Source: Catonella morbi ATCC 51271
GTDB taxonomy: Bacteria > Bacillota > Clostridia > Lachnospirales > Lachnospiraceae
DNA length: 64,000 nt
Reading direction: 5' to 3'
Assembly: GCF_000160035.2 (NCBI RefSeq)
Contig: NZ_KI535366.1
Location: 64,271 to 128,270, forward strand
How positions within the stretch are numbered: the stretch's first letter is position 1; each line of letters opens with the position of its first letter. The position numbers and the translations under genes were made by a program. This document shows positions 1 to 8,589 of this stretch, piece by piece. Below the pieces are notes generated by a model. It did no database searches and was not told the DNA's origin. It saw nothing but the letters and a program-made list of their open reading frames with translations.

Positions 1-8
1 TTTTTCAT

Positions 9-1409
9 TTAATAAGCATTTTTATTAATAAAGCCCTTGAAAAATGTAAGGAATAATATCTTAAAATCTAAGCCCAGTGTCCAGTTTTCTATGTAGTACA
101 GATCACAGTCTATTCTTTTTCGTATTGAGGTGTCTCCCCTGAAACCGTTTACCTGTGCCCAGCCGGTTATACCGGGACGTACCTGGTGTTTTACGTTGTA
201 GCGGGGGATTTCCTCCTGGAATTTTTCTACAAAGAATGGACGCTCAGGTCTTGGACCCACTAAACTCATATCGCCTTTAAGTACATTAAAAACCTGTGGA
301 AGTTCATCTATACTGGTTTTCCTTATGATACCGCCTATCCAGGTTACTCTCGGATCGTTTTTGGTAGTCCAGGCCTTCTTCTCGGCACCGGCATCCTGAA
401 CCTTCATAGAACGGAATTTGTACATATTAAATTCTTTGTTGTGAAGTCCGACTCTGATTTGCTTAAAAATAAGAGGACCCGGTGAGGTGAGCTTAATAAG
501 TATACTGACTATCAGCATAGGAATACCGAATACCAACAACATGCAAATTGCACCGAATAAATCCACTATACGTTTAATAAACTTGTTAAAAGAATTACTG
601 AGAGGTACATGTCTGATATTTATTACAGGTAAGCCGTCTATATCTTCAGTATGAGCAGTAGTAGGGATTACATTGTTGTAATCCGGTACAAATTGTGTGT
701 GTACACCGCTTTTTTCACATACGGCAACTATATGCTCCAGTTTGTTATAATCTTTAAGCTTTAAGGTAATGGCTATTTCATCCAGTGTATGTGCACTACA
801 GATAGATTCAAGTTCTGAAATAGAGCCTAATACCTTAATATTTCTGTATTCAGAGTTTTTGGGCTTTCCGTCATCCAGAATGCCAAGAATCCTATATCCC
901 CACTGAGGATTGGAGATCAGCCTGTCTATATAACTCTCCGCCGCTGAGCTATAGCCCACTATGAGCATATGCTTTTGATTAAAACCTTTTCTTCTGGCAG
1001 CATGAAGCAGCTTTCTTAAAAAGAAACGGAAGGTCCAGCCAAAGAAGACATTTACTCCATAAAATATACTTATAAAGGAACGGGAAATATCACTTTCTTT
1101 TAATGCATATATCAGAACCGGAAAGGTAATAACAGACAAGGTGTTCGCCTTAAAAAAGTTCCACATTTCAAACCTTAGCCTGATTTGGCGCATCGGAGTA
1201 TAGACTCCTGAAATCATGTATATAATCAGGTATATGGGTATAAGATATATAAGGAACTTCATGTAGTGTATCAGCGGCCACCACATGGTATGCTCGGGTG
1301 GAAATATTTCAAATTTTATAAGCCAGGCATACACAAAGGATATAATTATTATAAGTATGTCACAGATTATGTAAACTCTGTTAAGTACTTTTTGGTTTTC
1401 TCTAATCAT
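9..1409 (-). CDS. Undecaprenyl-phosphate sugar-phosphate transferase (WcaJ/polyprenyl glycosylphosphotransferase family)
   Basis: A 466-residue membrane enzyme expected to start an exopolysaccharide or capsule unit by moving a sugar-1-phosphate from a UDP-sugar to undecaprenyl phosphate at the inner face of the membrane. The first ~130 residues hold several hydrophobic segments. A CoA-binding-like, Rossmann-type middle domain follows (LIVGYSSAAESYIDRL). The C-terminal ~190 residues form the catalytic sugar-transferase domain: one more membrane segment, then MYKFRSM, IRKTSIDELPQ, LVGPRPERP and PGITGWAQVNG, which are family hallmarks. The length is normal for the full WcaJ type. An AGGAG site precedes the ATG. 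A TATAAT-like -10 lies at 1439-1444 on the minus strand. Downstream genes of this transcript would lie left of the window, so the sugar specificity cannot be read here. Confidence 0.93.
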   Translation of the reverse strand: MIRENQKVLNRVYIICDILIIIISFVYAWLIKFEIFPPEHTMWWPLIHYMKFLIYLIPIYLIIYMISGVYTPMRQIRLRFEMWNFFKANTLSVITFPVLIYALKESDISRSFISIFYGVNVFFGWTFRFFLRKLLHAARRKGFNQKHMLIVGYSSAAESYIDRLISNPQWGYRILGILDDGKPKNSEYRNIKVLGSISELESICSAHTLDEIAITLKLKDYNKLEHIVAVCEKSGVHTQFVPDYNNVIPTTAHTEDIDGLPVINIRHVPLSNSFNKFIKRIVDLFGAICMLLVFGIPMLIVSILIKLTSPGPLIFKQIRVGLHNKEFNMYKFRSMKVQDAGAEKKAWTTKNDPRVTWIGGIIRKTSIDELPQVFNVLKGDMSLVGPRPERPFFVEKFQEEIPRYNVKHQVRPGITGWAQVNGFRGDTSIRKRIDCDLYYIENWTLGLDFKILFLTFFKGFINKNAY

Positions 1410-1589
1410 TTATGGTACTCCTAAAAATTTATGTTACCATTATAGTACATTTTAATATATATTTCTACAATAAAAGACACAAAGAATTCACAGTAAGTTG
1501 ATAAAATATGTAATATGGATAATTAGGCAGGAAAAGGAGAAAGACTGAATTATTCAAGTATTTTTTAGAAAAAGAAAGGGCTAAGGAAG

Positions 1590-2840
1590 ATGGAAGAAAG
1601 ACAAAATAGCGGTGTAAATAAGGCATTTTTGGTGCTTATACTTATTTTCTGTATGATAATTGCAGGAATGATAGGTTTTGGTATGACAGGTCTTAATGCA
1701 ATAAAAAATCAGCCTGTGGCTATAGAGAATTCAGTTGAAAACGGTAAGGGTGAGGTTTCCGGCAAAGAAGATGAGGCAGATAAGGTGCCTGAAAAAAAGG
1801 AAACAGTTAAACTCCCACATACGCAGACCGGTTCTAAATTAGCAGGTGAAAGAACCGCCGATTTATCGGATGTGGTTGAGGCAGTTATGCCATCACTTGT
1901 GGCAATTACTTCTGAAGGTGAAGAAAGTATAAACAGCTGGTTTGGAACGCAGATTAGAAAAACTAAAGATATGGGCTCCGGGATAATTGTAGACAATGAT
2001 GATAAAAGCTTGTTTATAATTACCAATAACCACGTTATAGAGGGTGCAAAACACCTTATGGTTGCCTTTGAAGACGGAACTACCGCAAAGGGAGAGGTAA
2101 GAGGAACTGCCGCCTATACGGATTTGGCACTTGTAGAGGTAAAACTCTCGGAACTGGATAAAAAAGTTATCAATAAAATAAAAGTTGCAAAGATAGGTGA
2201 CTCAGACGGGCTCAAGGTAGGTCAGATGGTTATGGCTATCGGAAATGCACTCGGATACGGTCAGTCACTTACTGTAGGCTATGTAAGTGCAAGGGATAGG
2301 ATAGTTACGGTAAATGATATAACCATGAAGCTTATCCAGACCGATGCTGCGATTAATCCGGGAAATTCGGGAGGTGCTCTTCTTAATCTTAACGGTGAAG
2401 TAGTAGGTATTAATTCGGTAAAATTTTCAAGCAGAGCGATAGAAGGAATGGGGTATGCCATACCGATGGCGACTGTAAAACCTCTTATAAATGAACTAAA
2501 ATCTTCTAAGCATCTCACAGATACCGAAAGAGGATATTTGGGAATTTTTTACAGAGAAATTGATGATTCTACACATGAAGCCTTCAACCTACCATACGGA
2601 CTGTATATTTCGGATGTAGCCAAGAACGGCGGAGCAGAGAAGGCAGGACTCTTAAAGGGTGATATAATAATAGGATTAAATGATAATGAGACCTTGAAAT
2701 CCGATGCCATTAACTCTATAATTTTAGGTAAGCGTAAGGGAGACAAGGTTAAGGTTACTTTTTACAGATATGAAAACGGAGAATATGTGAAACATGAGGT
2801 TACGGTAACTCTTGCGGAAAAACCTGAAGTTAAAAATTAG
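1590..2840 (+). CDS. HtrA/DegP-type trypsin-like serine protease with PDZ domain
   Basis: A 416-residue membrane-anchored protease of the S1C family, acting outside the cytoplasmic membrane on misfolded exported proteins. It has one N-terminal membrane segment (about residues 12-34), a low-complexity acidic linker to about 85, a trypsin-like domain and one C-terminal PDZ domain (about 320-405). The catalytic triad is readable: H148 in NNHV, D178 in YTDLAL and S260 in NPGNSGGAL. The ATG follows an AAAGGGCTAAGGA ribosome-binding region. It is divergent from the sugar transferase and sits 15 bp before the RlmL-like gene, so the two may be cotranscribed. The family assignment is firm; which of the HtrA, HtrB or DegP paralogs it matches cannot be settled from sequence alone. 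Confidence 0.94.
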   Translation: MEERQNSGVNKAFLVLILIFCMIIAGMIGFGMTGLNAIKNQPVAIENSVENGKGEVSGKEDEADKVPEKKETVKLPHTQTGSKLAGERTADLSDVVEAVMPSLVAITSEGEESINSWFGTQIRKTKDMGSGIIVDNDDKSLFIITNNHVIEGAKHLMVAFEDGTTAKGEVRGTAAYTDLALVEVKLSELDKKVINKIKVAKIGDSDGLKVGQMVMAIGNALGYGQSLTVGYVSARDRIVTVNDITMKLIQTDAAINPGNSGGALLNLNGEVVGINSVKFSSRAIEGMGYAIPMATVKPLINELKSSKHLTDTERGYLGIFYREIDDSTHEAFNLPYGLYISDVAKNGGAEKAGLLKGDIIIGLNDNETLKSDAINSIILGKRKGDKVKVTFYRYENGEYVKHEVTVTLAEKPEVKN

Positions 2841-2855
2841 ATTTTGGAGGTTTAC

Positions 2856-4007
2856 TTGATAAACGAATTTGAATTATTTGCACCCTGCCATTTTGGGCTT
2901 GAGTCGGTATTAAAAAGAGAAATTACAGATCTTGGCTATGAAATAACCGAGGTTGTTGACGGCAGAGTATCTTTTAAGGGAGATTCGGCTGCTATAGCCA
3001 GATGTAATGTATTCTTAAGAACAACGGAGAGGGTTATGCTTAAGATAGGCAGCTTTAGGGCAGTAACCTTTGACGAATTATTTGAAAAGACTAAGGCTCT
3101 GCCTTGGGAGAACTTCATACCTAAGGATGGCAAATTTTGGGTTAAAAAAGCTTCTTCTATTAAAAGCAAGCTGTTTTCGCCGTCAGATATTCAGAGTATA
3201 GTAAAGAAGGCAATAGTTGACAGATTGTCAGGCAAATATAATATTTTAAGATTTCCTGAGGATGGAAGTGAATACCCTATAAGAATTACTATACTTAAGG
3301 ATGAAGTAACAGTCGGACTTGATACTTCGGGAGATTCACTGCATAAGAGGGGATACAGAAAACTTACCGTAAAGGCTCCGATTACGGAAACCCTTGCAGC
3401 CGCCCTTATAAGCCTTACTCCATGGAAAAAGGACAGGATTCTCATAGATCCGTTTTGCGGAAGCGGTACTATTCCTATTGAGGCAGCAATGATAGTACTG
3501 AATATAGCACCGGGAATGAGCAGAGATTTTCAGGCTATGAGCTGGGATAATATCCTTCCTAAAAGTCTGTTTACTAATGCAAAAAAGGAAGCTATGGACT
3601 TGGTTGACAGAGATTCAAAACTGTCTATTCAAGGCTATGATTTAGATCCTTCAGCACTTGATGCGGCAAGAGGGAATTTGGCTTTGGCAGGGCTTGAAGG
3701 AAGTATACATTTTCAACAGAGAGATATGCGTGATATAAGCAGTGCTAAAAAGTATGGATTTATTATTACCAATCCTCCTTATGGTGAAAGACTTGCGGAA
3801 AAGGCGGCAATGCCGCAGCTTTATAAGGAGATGGGCGAGGCATTTGCAAGACTTGACGAATGGTCATATTATATAATTACAGGCTTTGAAGATGCGCCAA
3901 AGTATTTTGGCAGAAAGCCTGATAAGAACAGAAAAATATATAACGGAATGATGAAAACATATTTTTATTCTTATCAGGGTGCAAAGCCGCCAAGACAGAA
4001 ATTTTAA
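2856..4007 (+). CDS. THUMP-domain class I SAM-dependent RNA methyltransferase (RlmL/YpsC-like)
   Basis: The protein (383 residues from the chosen start) is predicted to methylate 23S rRNA guanine N2, like the C-terminal half of RlmL. An N-terminal ferredoxin-like/THUMP region (to about 160) precedes a Rossmann methyltransferase domain with the SAM-binding loop DPFCGSGTIPIEAA and the catalytic NPPYGERL motif of N2-guanine and N6-adenine methylases. The start is placed at TTG 2856, because GGAGG at 2846-2850 lies five bases upstream; an earlier in-frame TTG at 2844 would overlap that site. The gene follows htrA closely. The exact rRNA position modified is inferred from the family only. Confidence 0.9.
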   Translation: MINEFELFAPCHFGLESVLKREITDLGYEITEVVDGRVSFKGDSAAIARCNVFLRTTERVMLKIGSFRAVTFDELFEKTKALPWENFIPKDGKFWVKKASSIKSKLFSPSDIQSIVKKAIVDRLSGKYNILRFPEDGSEYPIRITILKDEVTVGLDTSGDSLHKRGYRKLTVKAPITETLAAALISLTPWKKDRILIDPFCGSGTIPIEAAMIVLNIAPGMSRDFQAMSWDNILPKSLFTNAKKEAMDLVDRDSKLSIQGYDLDPSALDAARGNLALAGLEGSIHFQQRDMRDISSAKKYGFIITNPPYGERLAEKAAMPQLYKEMGEAFARLDEWSYYIITGFEDAPKYFGRKPDKNRKIYNGMMKTYFYSYQGAKPPRQKF

Positions 4008-4037
4008 CTCAGGGCTGACACTCTTTCGTGTTAAGTC

Positions 4038-4065
4038 TTGAAAAATAAAGTTATTACTGTATAAT
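4038..4065 (+). promoter_or_regulatory. Candidate sigma-A promoter before rdgB leader
   Basis: TTGAAA at 4038-4043 and TATAAT at 4060-4065 are 16 bp apart. This would start a transcript about 300 bp ahead of rdgB, covering two very short reading frames. Confidence 0.55.
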
Positions 4066-4126
4066 AGAAATGCTGGTTATATTAAAGATTATATACCGGA
4101 CATTAATATTTTGGGGTAACTTGTAA

Positions 4127-4237
4127 ATGAACTCGAAAGAAAGAACAGCTGAATTAAGGAAAATAACAGGTGTCGGTGTCTCATTTATGACAGTGGCCTT
4201 GTTATTTTCTTCTGTTTTTTCGGGTGGTATGTTTTAG
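4127..4237 (+). CDS. Possible 36-residue hydrophobic peptide in the rdgB leader
   Basis: A short frame beginning ATG AAC TCG and ending in TAG. The peptide has a charged N-terminus (KERTAELRK) and a hydrophobic C-terminal half. No convincing Shine-Dalgarno site precedes it, and I do not recognise a family. It could be a real small protein, the start of a decayed gene or a chance frame. The surrounding 4008-4378 stretch otherwise holds a promoter candidate and a second short frame. Confidence 0.2.
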   Translation: MNSKERTAELRKITGVGVSFMTVALLFSSVFSGGMF

Positions 4238-4280
4238 AAAACTAAACTTTGAATGACCTTATCTATATGTAAGACCGTGT

Positions 4281-4379
4281 ATGGATTTGAAAATTATTCA
4301 GAACAGTGACAAGATGAATGCTTGTGCGGAAGCTGTATATTACGCGGTTGTACAGGCCATTAAGGAAAAAGAGGAATAA
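4281..4379 (+). pseudogene. Possible gene remnant (32 codons) coupled to rdgB
   Basis: The frame from ATG 4281 reads through KMNACAEAVYYAVVQAIKEK and ends in TAA overlapping the rdgB start (TAATG). The amphipathic, Ala/Val-rich composition resembles the C-terminal helix of a larger enzyme. Nothing upstream in frame extends it: a stop codon is reached soon. It may be the tail of a deleted gene that now serves to couple translation into rdgB. Family unknown. Confidence 0.25.
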
Positions 4380-4969
4380 TGGATAAAATAGTTTTTGCAA
4401 CAACAAATGCCGGGAAGATAAAAGAGATTAAAGAAATACTTTCTGATTTTGATGTAGAAGTGGTTTCCATGAAGGAAATGAACATTACTGCGGATATAGA
4501 AGAAAATGGTGCTACTTTTGAAGAAAATTCGCTGATTAAGGCAAGAGCTGTATCAAAGCTTACCGGCTTACCGGCTTTAGCTGATGATTCCGGCCTTGAA
4601 GTAGATTACTTAAACGGAGAGCCGGGTATATATTCTGCCAGGTATCTGGGCAGGGATACAGATTATGACTATAAAAATAACTATATTATAGATAAGCTTA
4701 AAGAGGCGAAAGGTGAAGAAAGAAGTGCCAGGTTTGTCTGTGTGATTTCACTTGTGCTCCCTGATGGCAGAGAATTTGTTAAGAAGGGGGTTATGGAAGG
4801 CAGAATAGGCTATGAGATAAAGGGGGAAAACGGTTTCGGCTATGATCCCATCTTTTTTCTGCCGGAGTACGGCAAGACTTCTGCAGAGATTTCCGCTGAA
4901 GAAAAGAATAAAATAAGCCATAGAGGAAAGGCTTTAAGTGCTATGAAGGAGCTGATTGCAAGCTTATAA
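4379..4969 (+). CDS. rdgB: XTP/dITP diphosphatase (RdgB/HAM1 family)
   Basis: A 196-residue house-cleaning pyrophosphatase that hydrolyses dITP, XTP and ITP to monophosphates, keeping deaminated purines out of DNA and RNA. Family motifs are complete: the N-terminal TTNAGKIKEIKEIL, the ADDSGLEVDYLNGEPGIYSA segment that contributes the metal and base pocket, GENGFGYDPIF, and the C-terminal SHRGKAL. The length is typical. The start overlaps the stop of a short upstream frame (TAATG), and GAGG sits four bases upstream. The next gene starts 56 bp downstream. Confidence 0.95.
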   Translation: MDKIVFATTNAGKIKEIKEILSDFDVEVVSMKEMNITADIEENGATFEENSLIKARAVSKLTGLPALADDSGLEVDYLNGEPGIYSARYLGRDTDYDYKNNYIIDKLKEAKGEERSARFVCVISLVLPDGREFVKKGVMEGRIGYEIKGENGFGYDPIFFLPEYGKTSAEISAEEKNKISHRGKALSAMKELIASL

Positions 4970-5025
4970 AATGATTTGTGCTTTATGATAAATATATTCT
5001 AATTGTTAGGAAAGAGGAAAAATTA

Positions 5026-6792
5026 GTGGACATAAGTGTTAAAGTATTTGAATTATATGTAGAGAATTCAAATCTTAAAATAGGAATAAGAGTGAGAGGA
5101 GATTATGATTCAAGGGTGAGGAGGCCTATGGTTACGGTTATCTTTGATAATGGAAAAGAAAACCGCAGAATTCCCATGCCGATTCAGGCTTACTATCCGA
5201 GTGAAGACTTAAAAACTTTTGACTTTTTTGCAGGGTATTCTTATATCTTAAATCAGATTTTTATTAAAGACTATGGTTCTGAGAAGATGAGAATGAGTTT
5301 GGAGATATCTTACGGTGACAATTTATTTATAAAGCCTGTAATGACGGAATCCAGTGATTTGCTTATTTACGGCTCAGAATTTTATAAAGTGGGCTTTGGT
5401 AAAAAGTATAAGGATATTGTTATTACTCCTTTGGCATCCGAGCAGGATACAAGTATTAAAAATGTTGTGCTCAGGGTTTTGCAGGGCGGAATAAGCTTCT
5501 TATGGAGTCTTATCCTTATTCTTATATCAATAATTTTATTTCCGATTTTTACGGTTGAAGCCTTATTAAACTTTATATACTGTGTTAAGCCTGCGCCAAG
5601 AAACAATAAGCTTGGTATAATGAAAATTTTATTCCATATAAAGTGGAGAATAAGCGGTATTATAAGAAAAAATCTGAGTTTCGGTTACTTGAAATTAAGC
5701 TTGGCTAAGTTGGGATTTTACCTGTTTAGGCTGTTTAAGGTAAAGAAAAACAGAATAGTATTTATTTCAAACAGAAGAGATAATATCAGCGGAAATTATG
5801 AGTATATTTATGATAAATTAATAGATAATAAAGAACTGGATGTCAGAACTGTTTTTGATATTAATGAAGGTTATTTTACCTGCTTTAAGTATGGTTACTA
5901 TATGGCTACGGCTAAGGTTTTGCTTGTAGATGATTATATTGGACTGATTTATAAGATTCCGAGAAGAGAAGACAATTATCTTATACAGGTATGGCATGCC
6001 TGCGGAGCGTTTAAAACCTTCGGATTTAGCAGACTTGGAAGACCGGGAGGACCGAAGCAGAAGAACAGTGACCACAGAAATTATGATTTTTGTACAGTCA
6101 GTTCCTCTGAGATTTGTAAATATTATGCAGAGGGATTCGGTTTGTCTATTGAGAAGGTTATACCTACCGGAGTTCCGAGAACCGATATTTTCTTCAGTGA
6201 AGCATATAAGGAAAAGGCAAGAGAAGAATTTTACGGTAAATATCCTGATTTAAAAGATAAAAAGATAGTATTATTTGCGCCTACTTTCAGGGGAAATGGT
6301 AAAAAGTCAGGCTTCTATCCCGAAAATCGTTTTGATTTTATAAAATTGTATGAGCATTTTAACGGAGAATATGTTATTATAATAAAGCATCATCCTTTTG
6401 TAAATAACAGGGTGGAAATTCCTGCTGAGTATGAAGGAAAGATTATTGATATGTCCGAAAATGAGGAGTTAAATGAGCTTTTATTTATTACGGATGTATT
6501 GATTACCGACTATTCCTCAGTAGTATTTGAGGCAAGTCTCCTTGATATTCCGATGATTTTCTATTCTTTTGATTTGCAGAATTATATTGCAACAAGAGGA
6601 TTTTATTATGAATATGACTCCTTTGTACCGGGTAAAATAGTCTACAATATGGATTCTCTTATTGAAGCCATAGAGAATAAGGACTTTGAAAGCGAAAAGA
6701 TAGATGCTTTCAAACACAAGTTCTTTGATGAGTTAGACGGTAAAGCGGGACAGAGGGTAGCTAATTTAATAGTCAGTTTACTTGATAAATAG
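5026..6792 (+). CDS. CDP-glycerol/CDP-ribitol phosphotransferase family protein (TagF/TarL-like), copy 1
   Basis: A predicted teichoic-acid polymer enzyme of about 588 residues that adds polyol phosphate from a CDP-polyol to a membrane-linked acceptor. Three parts are visible: an N-terminal ~140-residue beta-rich domain, a hydrophobic segment (about 160-190), and a C-terminal GT-B-like glycerophosphotransferase domain with VWHACGAFKTFGFSR, PTGVPRTDIFF, FAPTFRG, KHHPFV and TDYSSVVFE. The start is set at GTG 5026, because a GAGGAAAA site precedes it and it aligns with the start of the paralog at 8590; an in-frame GTG at 4978 has no ribosome site. tarI follows 9 bp later. Flanking tarI/tarJ suggest that the substrate is CDP-ribitol rather than CDP-glycerol (inference). 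Confidence 0.88.
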   Translation: MDISVKVFELYVENSNLKIGIRVRGDYDSRVRRPMVTVIFDNGKENRRIPMPIQAYYPSEDLKTFDFFAGYSYILNQIFIKDYGSEKMRMSLEISYGDNLFIKPVMTESSDLLIYGSEFYKVGFGKKYKDIVITPLASEQDTSIKNVVLRVLQGGISFLWSLILILISIILFPIFTVEALLNFIYCVKPAPRNNKLGIMKILFHIKWRISGIIRKNLSFGYLKLSLAKLGFYLFRLFKVKKNRIVFISNRRDNISGNYEYIYDKLIDNKELDVRTVFDINEGYFTCFKYGYYMATAKVLLVDDYIGLIYKIPRREDNYLIQVWHACGAFKTFGFSRLGRPGGPKQKNSDHRNYDFCTVSSSEICKYYAEGFGLSIEKVIPTGVPRTDIFFSEAYKEKAREEFYGKYPDLKDKKIVLFAPTFRGNGKKSGFYPENRFDFIKLYEHFNGEYVIIIKHHPFVNNRVEIPAEYEGKIIDMSENEELNELLFITDVLITDYSSVVFEASLLDIPMIFYSFDLQNYIATRGFYYEYDSFVPGKIVYNMDSLIEAIENKDFESEKIDAFKHKFFDELDGKAGQRVANLIVSLLDK

Positions 6793-6801
6793 GAGGTTAT
6801 T

Positions 6802-7512
6802 ATGGTATTTGCAGTTATTTGTGCAGGCGGTATAGGAAGCAGAATGGGAAATGCAGAGAAACCAAAGCAGTATCTTAATGTGGGTGGAAAACCAATCATT
6901 TTACATACTATTGAAAAATTTGTGGTAAATGAGCAGTTTGAAAAGGTTATTGTGCTTGTGCCTGAAAGCTGGATAAACTATACAAGGGATATAATTAAAA
7001 AACATCTTAAGGGAGTGGAAAAGGTTGAGGTCTTAGCCGGCGGAGCTGACAGGAATTCTACCATTATGAATTCTATCAAATATATTGAGGATAATTTCAC
7101 TCTTGATGATGATACTGTAATAGTTACACATGATGCGGTAAGACCGTTTGTTACCCATAGAATAATAATGGATAATATTGAAGCCGCTGTTAATGTAGGA
7201 GCTTGTGATACTGTTATTCCGGCAACCGACACAATTGTGGAAAGTATGGATGGTGAGAAGATAAGCAGTATTCCGGACAGGTCAAAGGTATATCAGGGAC
7301 AGACACCGCAGAGCTTTAAGGCTAAGCGTCTTAAAGAGCTTTATTTATCACTTACTGATGAAGAAAAGGCCATACTTACAGATGCGGCTAAGATTTGTCT
7401 TTTAAAGGGTGAGCCTGTACATCTTGTAAGAGGTGAGGTATTTAATATCAAAATAACCTATCCTTATGACTTGACAGTGGCAGAAACTTTGATTAATACA
7501 GATAGGGAGTAA
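6802..7512 (+). CDS. tarI: D-ribitol-5-phosphate cytidylyltransferase (TarI; IspD superfamily)
   Basis: A 236-residue cytoplasmic nucleotidyltransferase that makes CDP-ribitol from CTP and ribitol 5-phosphate. The nucleotide-binding start CAGGIGSRMGNAEKPKQYL matches IspD and TarI alike, but ADRNSTIMNSIKYIE, THDAVRPFVTHRII, VYQGQTPQSFK and LVRGEVFNIKITYPYDL are the TarI pattern. The partner gene tarJ begins 3 bp downstream, which supports TarI over the isoprenoid enzyme IspD. GGAGG lies eight bases before the ATG. It sits between two CDP-polyol phosphotransferases in one operon. Confidence 0.9.
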   Translation: MVFAVICAGGIGSRMGNAEKPKQYLNVGGKPIILHTIEKFVVNEQFEKVIVLVPESWINYTRDIIKKHLKGVEKVEVLAGGADRNSTIMNSIKYIEDNFTLDDDTVIVTHDAVRPFVTHRIIMDNIEAAVNVGACDTVIPATDTIVESMDGEKISSIPDRSKVYQGQTPQSFKAKRLKELYLSLTDEEKAILTDAAKICLLKGEPVHLVRGEVFNIKITYPYDLTVAETLINTDRE

Positions 7513-7515
7513 AAT

Positions 7516-8544
7516 ATGTTAAATACTGTATACAGATTGGTTGCTCCAAGAAGATTTGAAGTTGCATTTTCGGATATAGAGCTGTTTAAGGAAAATCAGG
7601 TTATAGTCAGACCGCAGTTTTTATCTATTTGTCACGCAGACCAGAGATATTATCAGGGGCTTCGTCCGGCAGATATACTTGCAAAAAAACTTCCTATGGC
7701 ACTTATACATGAGTCGATAGGAGTGGTTGTACAGTCATGCGCAGATAATGTAAAGGTGGGAGACAGGGTAGTTATGATACCTAATACACCTGTGGAAACA
7801 GACGAGTACATTGCCGAGAATTACCTCAGAAGCTCTAAGTTTCGGGCAAGCGGATTTGACGGTTTTATGCAGGATTTGGTTGCTCTTGATGCTGACAGGG
7901 TGGTTAAGCTCCCTGAGGGGATTGATAATCATGTGGCATCTTTTATAGAACTTATGAGTGTAAGTGTACATGCAATTCTTAGGTTTAAGAGCATAGCGCT
8001 TGGCAGAAGAGATAATATTGCTATCTTCGGTGACGGCAATCTTGGTTTTATTACAGGAATTTTTCTGAAATCAATGCTTCCCGGGTCGAAGCTTTCTATA
8101 TTCGGTGTGAATGAGGATAAGCTTGCAAGTTTTTCCTTTGCTGACAATACCTATAATGTTGCCGGAGAAATTAAAGGTGTCAGTTTTGACCATGCCTTTG
8201 AATGTGTGGGAAATGCAGCAAGCGGACAGGCAATAGAGAATATTATAGATTTTATTAATCCTGAGGGAAGTATATCATTGCTCGGAGTATCCGAATATCC
8301 TGTACCGATTAATACAAGAATGGTACTTGAAAAGGGATTAAGACTCTTTGGAAGTAGCAGAAGCGGCTTGACTGACTTTAATATGACAGTTGATATGCTT
8401 AAAGAAAACCCTTGGATGGTAAACTATTTAAGTAACATAATAAACAACATTGTACCGGTAAAAGATATAGCTGACATGAACAGAGCCTTTGAACTTGACA
8501 TACAGAAACCGGGCGGTAAAACCATAATGGAATGGAATAAATAA
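7516..8544 (+). CDS. tarJ: Ribulose-5-phosphate reductase (TarJ, zinc-type alcohol dehydrogenase family)
   Basis: A 342-residue cytoplasmic enzyme expected to reduce D-ribulose 5-phosphate to D-ribitol 5-phosphate with NADPH, supplying TarI. TarJ features include the N-terminal VYRLVAPRRFEV, SICHADQRYYQG (zinc-ligand cysteine region), MALIHESIGVVV, the nucleotide-binding loop FGDGNLGFITGI, FDHAFECVG and LLGVSEYPVPINTR. The start is 3 bp after tarI, so the pair is translationally linked. The length matches TarJ of staphylococci and bacilli. Confidence 0.9.
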   Translation: MLNTVYRLVAPRRFEVAFSDIELFKENQVIVRPQFLSICHADQRYYQGLRPADILAKKLPMALIHESIGVVVQSCADNVKVGDRVVMIPNTPVETDEYIAENYLRSSKFRASGFDGFMQDLVALDADRVVKLPEGIDNHVASFIELMSVSVHAILRFKSIALGRRDNIAIFGDGNLGFITGIFLKSMLPGSKLSIFGVNEDKLASFSFADNTYNVAGEIKGVSFDHAFECVGNAASGQAIENIIDFINPEGSISLLGVSEYPVPINTRMVLEKGLRLFGSSRSGLTDFNMTVDMLKENPWMVNYLSNIINNIVPVKDIADMNRAFELDIQKPGGKTIMEWNK

Positions 8545-8589
8545 GGCTTAGATATAATCATGGCTTATAGGAATGGGAGGATGTAGTTT

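Noticed and set aside
4127-4237. Similarity of AELRKITGVG to the start of elongation factor Ts
   Set aside because: Only about ten residues resemble it, and the hydrophobic remainder does not; taken as chance.
6802-7512. Annotation as IspD (isoprenoid pathway)
   Set aside because: The overall pattern and the tarJ neighbour fit TarI better; the shared CTP-binding start alone cannot decide it.
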